From contig NZ_KI530723.1 of the NCBI RefSeq assembly GCF_000488215.1, forward strand, positions 1 through 64,000: DNA of 64,000 bases. Direction: 5' to 3'. The notes beneath the pieces were generated by a model, which saw only the letters and a list, made by a program, of their open reading frames with translations, was not told the origin of the DNA and did no database searches. Each line of letters begins with the position of its first letter. The stretch's first letter is position 1. Shown here one piece after another: positions 58,420 through 64,000 of this stretch. The stretch comes from Acinetobacter nectaris CIP 110549 (GTDB taxonomy: Bacteria; Pseudomonadota; Gammaproteobacteria; Pseudomonadales; Moraxellaceae). The translations under genes and the position numbers were made by a program.

Positions 58420-58739
58420 AAATTTACAGTGCAAATATTATTGAATTATTTTAATAATTATAACCAACATAAAGCATTTAAAACGATTTATAAACTGATT
58501 AACTTAAATTGTACTCTTTACAGACGGTCACATATGAAGTACATCATAAATTATTACTAGCAACACATAAATGTATAACCAAATAACTTGTGCTGATGAA
58601 ACTAACATGAGGTTTTTTGCCTACCCCCTTGAGCCAACGGCTTGAAGTGGGCATAATTGAGTGTTTCCAAGTAGTAAGTGTTAACTTACTTAAATAATTT
58701 TCACAAGTTTTAAATAATAGAAGTTGGACTAAGTACGCC
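58420..58739 (+). other. Leader region of aspS with imperfect hairpins
   Basis: No convincing gene lies here. From 58613 a T-run is followed by TGCCTACCCCC, then GAGCC-AAC-GGCTT and GTGGGCA, which can fold into an imperfect hairpin of about 35 bases. A second stem AGTAAG/CTTACT follows near 58673-58692. The region may be the aspS 5' leader or contain a short RNA. A leftward open frame covering it has no support. Confidence 0.45.
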
Positions 58740-60518
58740 ATGATGCGAACTCATTACTGCGGCTCACTCACAGAAGCCCAAATTGATCAAACAGTTACAC
58801 TATGCGGTTGGGTACACCGTCGCCGCGATCATGGCGGTGTCATCTTTCTTGATATGCGAGATCGTGATGGTCTTGTACAAGTTGTTATTGACCCTGATAC
58901 CCCAGAAGCATTTGCCACAGCAGATAAAGCACGTTCAGAATTTGTATTAAAAATTACAGGTCGTGTTCGCCGTCGCTATGAAGGTACAGAAAATGCCAAT
59001 ATGGTGAGTGGTCAAATTGAAGTTTTAGGTAAAGAGATTGAAGTTTTATCTGCTTCTGAAACACCTCCATTCCCATTAAATGATGAAAACATCACTGTTT
59101 CAGAAGATGTTCGTCTAAAATACCGTTTCTTAGATATTCGTCGTCCTGAAATGCTTGAACGATTACGTTTCCGTTCAAAAGTGACGAACCTCATTCGTAA
59201 CTATCTAGATAACCATGGCTTTTTAGATGTAGAAACACCAATTCTAACTAAAGCAACACCTGAAGGTGCACGTGACTACCTCGTTCCAAGTCGTGTATCT
59301 AATGGTAGTTTCTATGCCTTGCCACAATCACCTCAGCTATTTAAGCAATTACTCATGGTTGGTGGTATAGACCGCTACTATCAAATTGCTAAATGCTTCC
59401 GTGATGAAGACTTACGTGCAGACCGTCAGCCTGAATTTACCCAAATCGATGTTGAAACATCATTCTTAAATGATGATGAGATCATGGATTTAATGGAAGG
59501 CATGACTGTTAAAATGTTTAAAGAGCTACTAAATGTTGAATTTAGTAAGTTCCAACGCATGCCATACAGCGAAGCAATGCGCGATTATGCTTCAGATAAA
59601 CCAGATTTACGTATTCCGTTAAAACTGGTTGATGTTGCTGACTTAATGCAAGAAGTAGAATTCAAAGTATTTGCAGGGCCTGCAAAAGACCCTAAAGGTC
59701 GTGTTGTTGCACTACGTGTACCAAATGCAGGCTCACTCTCTCGTAGCCAAATCGATGAATACACGAAATTCGTTGGTATTTATGGTGCAAGAGGTCTTGC
59801 GTACATTAAAGTTAATGAAATTGAGAAAGGCATTGATGGTCTTCAATCTCCTATCGTTAAATTCATTGAACCAATTGTAATGCAACTTCTAGAACGCGTT
59901 GGCGCAGAGAATGGTGATATCGTATTCTTTGGTGCAGATAAGGCAAAAGTTGTAAATGATGCAATGGGTGCGTTACGTGTTAAAATTGGTCATGATCTAA
60001 ATCTTAAAACATGTGAATGGGCACCTCTTTGGGTGGTTGACTTCCCTATGTTTGAAGAAACTGATGATGGTAAATGGACATCTGTTCACCACCCATTTAC
60101 ATTGCCAAAAAGCAGTGTAGAAGACGTTAAAAATAACCCAGGTGAAGCATTATCTGTTGCTTACGATATGGTTCTAAACGGTACAGAAATTGGTGGTGGA
60201 TCTTTACGTATTCACACTCTAGAAATGCAAAAAGCTATCTTTGAAGCATTAGGCATTTCTGATGAAGAAGCAGAAGATAAATTCAGCTTCTTATTAAATG
60301 CGCTTAAATTTGGTGCGCCTCCACATGGTGGTTTAGCATTTGGTTTAGACCGTCTTGTTATGCTAATGACAGGTGCAAGTTCTATCCGCGATGTCATCGC
60401 ATTCCCTAAAACAAAAACAGCTGAATGTCCACTAACAGAAGCACCTGCTCCTGTTGAAGCAACACAGCTTCGAGACTTAGGTATTCGCTTACGTGAACAA
60501 CCTAAAAAAGAGTCTTAA
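58740..60518 (+). CDS. aspS: Aspartyl-tRNA synthetase
   Basis: AspS charges tRNA-Asp. The N-terminal OB-fold anticodon domain ([21 protein letters not shown]) is followed by the class II catalytic core with motif 2 [18 protein letters not shown], the bacterial GAD insertion, and motif 3 [15 protein letters not shown]. Length (592 aa) matches E. coli (590). It starts ATG-ATG at 58740/58743. aspS is the usual left border of the Acinetobacter outer-core (OC) locus, whose right border is ilvE (known for A. baumannii). Confidence 0.98.
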   Translation: MMRTHYCGSLTEAQIDQTVTLCGWVHRRRDHGGVIFLDMRDRDGLVQVVIDPDTPEAFATADKARSEFVLKITGRVRRRYEGTENANMVSGQIEVLGKEIEVLSASETPPFPLNDENITVSEDVRLKYRFLDIRRPEMLERLRFRSKVTNLIRNYLDNHGFLDVETPILTKATPEGARDYLVPSRVSNGSFYALPQSPQLFKQLLMVGGIDRYYQIAKCFRDEDLRADRQPEFTQIDVETSFLNDDEIMDLMEGMTVKMFKELLNVEFSKFQRMPYSEAMRDYASDKPDLRIPLKLVDVADLMQEVEFKVFAGPAKDPKGRVVALRVPNAGSLSRSQIDEYTKFVGIYGARGLAYIKVNEIEKGIDGLQSPIVKFIEPIVMQLLERVGAENGDIVFFGADKAKVVNDAMGALRVKIGHDLNLKTCEWAPLWVVDFPMFEETDDGKWTSVHHPFTLPKSSVEDVKNNPGEALSVAYDMVLNGTEIGGGSLRIHTLEMQKAIFEALGISDEEAEDKFSFLLNALKFGAPPHGGLAFGLDRLVMLMTGASSIRDVIAFPKTKTAECPLTEAPAPVEATQLRDLGIRLREQPKKES

Positions 60519-60527
60519 AAAGTAAAT

Positions 60528-60554
60528 AAAAAACCCTGCTTTGCAGGGTTTTTT
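60528..60554 (+). terminator. Rho-independent terminator of aspS
   Basis: AACCCTGC pairs with GCAGGGTT around TTT, followed by a T-run; the A-run before it may allow leftward use. Confidence 0.93.
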
Positions 60555-60618
60555 ATTAATTGTGCTTCATCTTTCTGAGTGGCATAATATCTAACTCAAT
60601 TAATAGGGAGCTCATTCT

Positions 60619-60843
60619 ATGGCTATGCGCCCAGCAGTACGTCGTCGTGCATTGGTCATCATTGTATTTTCTCTAGTACAGTGGTGTATTATGAACTATA
60701 TTATTCATAATGAATTATTCAATATGACCACTTACCAACGCATTCTATATTTCTGTGTAAGTAGCTTATCGGCAGCTTTACTCATTTTTGTTTCCTTTAT
60801 CTATATGGTATTAAAAGGAAATGCAGATATCCATAAAAACTAA
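60619..60843 (+). CDS. Small putative inner-membrane protein, 74 aa
   Basis: A basic N-terminus (RPAVRRRALV) and two membrane helices (about residues 11-31 and 43-66) are evident; the ends are positively charged. GGGAG lies about 10 bases before the ATG. It stands between the aspS terminator and the acyltransferase gene. Family not recognised, but the good ribosome-binding site supports a real gene. Confidence 0.65.
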   Translation: MAMRPAVRRRALVIIVFSLVQWCIMNYIIHNELFNMTTYQRILYFCVSSLSAALLIFVSFIYMVLKGNADIHKN

Positions 60844-60946
60844 ATAGATGTCATATCTGTATTAAAAGTAATTTCTAAAAGCAACTATCAAATAAATCCT
60901 TTTATTCACATAGTTTGCTTTTCTACTTTATAGACTATCAACCTGC

Positions 60947-61813
60947 ATGCAACCACTAAAAATCTTTCGTTACCTCCCACTTTCATTACTACAAAGTGTT
61001 GCACGTGCTTGTGCATGGTGGATTAATAAAACACCTGAAAAGGGAATGCTTCGTAAAGTTCTCATTAATTTAAAACTTGCATATCCACAACTCAGTGAGG
61101 GTGAGCGCGAACAGCTTGCAAAAAGAAGTGTCATTAAACAATGCTTATCTTATGCTGAGTTTATGAAGTGCTGGGCAATGCCTCCTCAGTGGAGTGTCGA
61201 CCAAGTAAAAAAAGTTCATCATTCAGATGTACTAAAAAAGGCGCTTGCCGACCCAAGAGGAGCTCTGATTATTACTCCTCATTTAGGAACATGGGAAATC
61301 ATGAATGCATGGGTACACCAATATGGTGAACCTACTATTATGTACAAGCCAATTAAAGAAAAAATAATGAATGACTTTGTGCTTCATTCACGAGAAGCAT
61401 TAAAGTCCAAACTTGTACCCACGGATGCAACAGGGGTAAAGCTTCTTTTTAAAAACCTGAAACAAGGCGGATTTAGTGTCATTCTACCAGATCATGTCCC
61501 TCATCCTTCTGGTGGTGTCATTGTTCCATTTTTTGGCATACATACACTCACAAGTACACTCGCAAGTAAAATGGCACAAAAAACACAATGCCGTTTGGTT
61601 GGACTAAGTTGTTTTCGTATGGATAATGAAGAAGGATTTGAAGTATATTGCGATGCGCTTGACGCTCCTGATCTTTATAATAAAAATATTGATATCGCAA
61701 CAACAGCAATGAATACAGCTATTGAGGAAATGATTAACCGCTCACCGAGTGATTATATGTGGGGTTATAAGCGTTTTCGCCATGTGCCTGATATTAAGGA
61801 TGTTTACAAGTAG
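60947..61813 (+). CDS. Lipid A biosynthesis acyltransferase-like protein (LpxL/HtrB family)
   Basis: The LpxL/LpxM-type HX4(D/E) motif appears as HLGTWE near residue 105, preceded by ALIITPHLGTW and followed by PDHVPHPSGGVIVPFFG. Enzymes of this family add secondary acyl chains to lipid A at the inner membrane. At 288 aa it is slightly short for the family. It lies just behind aspS with outer-core glycosyltransferase genes following, so a role in lipooligosaccharide or a related lipid is likely. It lacks a strong N-terminal membrane helix, so it might instead acylate another glycolipid. Confidence 0.85.
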   Translation: MQPLKIFRYLPLSLLQSVARACAWWINKTPEKGMLRKVLINLKLAYPQLSEGEREQLAKRSVIKQCLSYAEFMKCWAMPPQWSVDQVKKVHHSDVLKKALADPRGALIITPHLGTWEIMNAWVHQYGEPTIMYKPIKEKIMNDFVLHSREALKSKLVPTDATGVKLLFKNLKQGGFSVILPDHVPHPSGGVIVPFFGIHTLTSTLASKMAQKTQCRLVGLSCFRMDNEEGFEVYCDALDAPDLYNKNIDIATTAMNTAIEEMINRSPSDYMWGYKRFRHVPDIKDVYK

Positions 61814-61913
61814 ATAAAAGCAAAGCTTGATTACCCATTCACTATATACAATAATAATATATTTAAAGCACTATTTAGCTTTATTTTATGTCAGTGATAT
61901 GGGGAATCCAACT

Positions 61914-62633
61914 GTGGATACATCGAACATTACCTTATGCTTAACTATAGGCAGGCGACCAGAGCTACTACAGCAAACTTTGGTAAGTCTTTTTAAACAT
62001 GCGTATTTCAAACATATTATTGCAATTAATGACTTTGGCGATAGAGAAACAAATGATGTTTTTAAAGCATTATGCCCTCATGGCCAGCTTATCTGTTTAG
62101 AAAAGCAATTAGGTCATCATAAAGCCGTAGACTATATGTACAGTCATGTAAAAACTGATTATATTTTTCATTGTGAAGATGATTGGCATTTCAATCAGCT
62201 CCCCGATTTATCTAAAATTTTAAATACCTTAGATATCTATTCAGATATGGCAGGCATCTGTTTACGTCATTATAATGATATGTATATTCCTTCCGAACGA
62301 AAACATCTTATCAACTATAGAGAAAATTTTGGTGTAAAACTCTGTACTTTAAAAAATGTCCATCCAAAATGGTATGGTTATAGTTTTAACCCACACCTTG
62401 TTAAAACCAGTTTATGGCAAGATATTGCTGGCAAGTTTCAAAAATTTAGAAAAGAAAGAAATATTTCAGTTTATTTAAGAAAAAAAAATCGGTTTATGTT
62501 TTACCTTACAGAAGGTGGATGTCATCATATTGGACATGATCATAGTCTTGTAAATCCAAAAACAAAACAGAATAAATTTAGTTGGCTATTGAAATTGAAG
62601 TTTAAAAAACTATCCTTCGACAATTCACTCTAA
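61914..62633 (+). CDS. Glycosyltransferase (family 2-like), probable LOS outer core
   Basis: The N-terminus LTIGRRPELLQQTLVSLFKH resembles family 2 glycosyltransferases, and HCEDDWHF carries a DXD-like metal-binding motif. A C-terminal basic segment (LKLKFKKLSF) follows. I set the start at GTG 61914, preceded by GGGGA 8 bases upstream; ATG 61899 and a longer frame from 61827 are possible. Length is about 240 aa. It lies in a group of sugar-transfer genes behind aspS and is probably part of the outer-core locus. Confidence 0.75.
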   Translation: MDTSNITLCLTIGRRPELLQQTLVSLFKHAYFKHIIAINDFGDRETNDVFKALCPHGQLICLEKQLGHHKAVDYMYSHVKTDYIFHCEDDWHFNQLPDLSKILNTLDIYSDMAGICLRHYNDMYIPSERKHLINYRENFGVKLCTLKNVHPKWYGYSFNPHLVKTSLWQDIAGKFQKFRKERNISVYLRKKNRFMFYLTEGGCHHIGHDHSLVNPKTKQNKFSWLLKLKFKKLSFDNSL

Positions 62634-62720
62634 GCTATAAACAACACTCAACTTTATAGCACATTCAAAATAATGTAAGATCAGCTCAGGCATAACATGA
62701 TCTAAATAACTGCTAGTTAT

Positions 62721-63482
62721 ATGAAAAAGTACTTAATTACCATTGAAGAAACCAACAGTCCTCGTTTAAAACAATTTTTTGCTCAATCATGTTTTAATCA
62801 ACTACAAAATGATTTTTCTTCATTTGGTATTATTGGAAACAACTTAACTGTTAAAGAGTATTTTAGTCGTGCCGTTAGCAATCGCATTTGTCCTCTCACT
62901 CCTGGTGAACTTGGCTGTGCTCTTTCTCATCTGTCCGCACTACAAGACTTCTTAGAGTCAGATGATGAGTATGCTGTCATATTTGAAGATGATGTAATTG
63001 AGACCCTGACACTAAATTTGGATGAACTTGAAAAGAAAGTTAAAGCATTAGATTTAAGCTCAGGCTTTTTACTCAGCTTGGGTGGTATACAAATGGGTAT
63101 TTGTTATAAAGTTAGAGGAAAGCTACTTCAAAAGAAGCTATACGAAAAAAATATATTAAAAGTTGATCCTGACTTTTTACAGTATTTGGTTTATGCCTAT
63201 GCTTATATTGTTGATAAAAAAATGGCTCAACTGCTGCTCCAACATCATGGTGAACAACCCAAAATTTATGACCACTGGTATCCTATTTTAAAATTAGATC
63301 CAACCGTAAATTTCTATGGTACATTCTTATTCGATCATCCTAAAATGTCTGATGATATTATTTCTAAAAGTTACCTTGAGCAAGAACGCCTACAAGTCTA
63401 TAAAAGAAAAAGGCCTCGTCAAAAGTTTTTTCAATACATCCGTAGAAAACTCAAACGCTATACCCTAGATAAGTTTAAATAA
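62721..63482 (+). CDS. Family 25 glycosyltransferase (LOS biosynthesis)
   Basis: GT25 enzymes such as Neisseria LgtB/LgtE and Haemophilus Lex1 transfer galactose or glucose in lipooligosaccharide. Here LTPGELGCALSHLSALQDFLES and the metal-site motif FEDDV match the family well, and the KRKRPRQKFFQYIRRKLKR tail is basic for membrane contact. Length is 253 aa. It follows the preceding glycosyltransferase by 87 bases in the same direction. Confidence 0.88.
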   Translation: MKKYLITIEETNSPRLKQFFAQSCFNQLQNDFSSFGIIGNNLTVKEYFSRAVSNRICPLTPGELGCALSHLSALQDFLESDDEYAVIFEDDVIETLTLNLDELEKKVKALDLSSGFLLSLGGIQMGICYKVRGKLLQKKLYEKNILKVDPDFLQYLVYAYAYIVDKKMAQLLLQHHGEQPKIYDHWYPILKLDPTVNFYGTFLFDHPKMSDDIISKSYLEQERLQVYKRKRPRQKFFQYIRRKLKRYTLDKFK

Positions 63483-63580
63483 ACCTACTGAAATCAGGAT
63501 AAATTCATACTATGACGTTTATGACGCAGTGCAAATATAAACCCTAAAAAATCATATGTATGAATCCTTCACAGTATCAC

Positions 63581-64000
63581 TCAGCTTACTTTAGACTTTC
63601 TTAGTAGATATATAAAAAACCACTTTATAGCTCCGATTGGGTGATGTGTTTTCCATAAAATACGTGCATATTTTCTTGCTGGCTTATATCCTAAGGAAGG
63701 TTTCAAATTTAGATCTGCCCATGGAGAAGCCCAAAGATATTTTATATAATTTATATTAAAATCATGCGCTAAATGCCATGGCTTTACAGCACCCGTATAG
63801 TGAATAAAAACCTTCCCTTCATCTTCAGCATTTACATAGTTAAACTTATTATTTAAAAATAAGACTTTGTTATTAAAAATAATATTTAAAACATCCTGAT
63901 CAGGATATTTATAATCATCCTTATAAATTAACTGCATAAATTGCTTAAATGTATTTTCTTTTTGCCAATTTCTTATATTTATGAGCATAACACCAGAGTC
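63581..64000 (-). CDS. Family 8 glycosyltransferase, C-terminal part (cut by window end)
   Basis: The frame continues beyond the window; the last visible N-terminal residues (DSGVMLINIRNW) are the mid-protein motif of GT8 galactosyl/glucosyltransferases. DQDVLN and HYTGAVKPWH are also characteristic GT8 signatures. The C-terminal tail is basic (RKYARILWKTHH). This resembles WaaI/GspA-type lipopolysaccharide glycosyltransferases. It is transcribed leftward, converging with the GT25 gene. Confidence 0.85.
   Translation of the reverse strand, partial: DSGVMLINIRNWQKENTFKQFMQLIYKDDYKYPDQDVLNIIFNNKVLFLNNKFNYVNAEDEGKVFIHYTGAVKPWHLAHDFNINYIKYLWASPWADLNLKPSLGYKPARKYARILWKTHHPIGAIKWFFIYLLRKSKVS

Noticed and set aside
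58590-58660. Hammerhead-ribozyme-like CTGATGA before aspS
   Set aside because: The matching GAAA and stem II are missing, so the core match is by chance.
58544-58741. Leftward 65-codon frame upstream of aspS
   Set aside because: It has no ribosome-binding site and spans the likely aspS leader fold and promoter region.

Overview
The window looks like a chromosomal segment of an Acinetobacter species. The evidence is an AT-rich genome with low-GC codon use, a MATE pump of the AbeM type, BaeSR with the Acinetobacter-type sequence, a GigA/GigB-like regulatory pair, and an aspS gene followed by lipooligosaccharide outer-core genes. Several proteins (for example the pump) appear clearly diverged from my memory of A. 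baumannii, so a non-baumannii species is likely; this is an inference without alignment.

Layout. 1-4166 is the reverse-strand part of an rRNA operon: 16S, tRNA-Ile(GAT), tRNA-Ala(TGC) and the first ~2 kb of 23S, with a strong consensus promoter at 4375-4402 and a visible 16S processing stem. 4725-9255 carries an MlaA-type outer-membrane lipid-asymmetry protein, the GigA/GigB stress-signalling pair, and a DUF432-like protein next to an MscS channel. 9330-15821 carries DNA polymerase I, a probable small RNA just behind it, a metallophosphoesterase, a PLD-family lipoprotein and a PlsC-type acyltransferase. 16207-24482 holds hflX, the apaH-ksgA-pdxA block, rplM-rpsI, sspA-sspB and a DEAD-box helicase with a 27-bp tandem-repeat tail and a long structured leader. 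24875-35067 is metabolic: suhB, dxs, ribA, hemF, aroE, a DyP peroxidase, hemW and an unusual OmpA-domain protein. 35290-48910 carries the MATE pump, coaBC, radC, a bestrophin-like channel, an RNase AM-like PHP enzyme, yciB, yciI, mnmC, a rhodanese, yajQ, trpF-trpB, a GDPD phosphodiesterase and a fatty-acid desaturase. 48994-57761 holds a small autoregulated-looking ribbon-helix-helix operon, selO, baeSR, psiE, a second PLD protein and a ZnuD-like TonB-dependent receptor with a Zur-like palindrome. 58740-64000 is aspS followed by the start of what is probably the outer-core locus: an LpxL-like acyltransferase and three glycosyltransferases, the last cut by the window end.

Most of the window is ordinary core genome in short operons separated by compact bidirectional terminators. 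I see no insertion sequence, prophage, CRISPR array or integron. The least explained parts are the putative RNA gene behind polA (about 12160-12281), the two-gene RHH/37-residue-peptide operon (48994-49373), the helicase leader with its start-site hairpin (24483-24747), the structured aspS upstream region (58600-58700), a small orphan ORF in an AT-rich gap (58147-58419), and the Cys-free MlaA.

Several starts were moved from the longest reading frame on ribosome-binding-site or promoter grounds; each entry says so. All functional names rest on motif recognition and memory of families, not on database searches.
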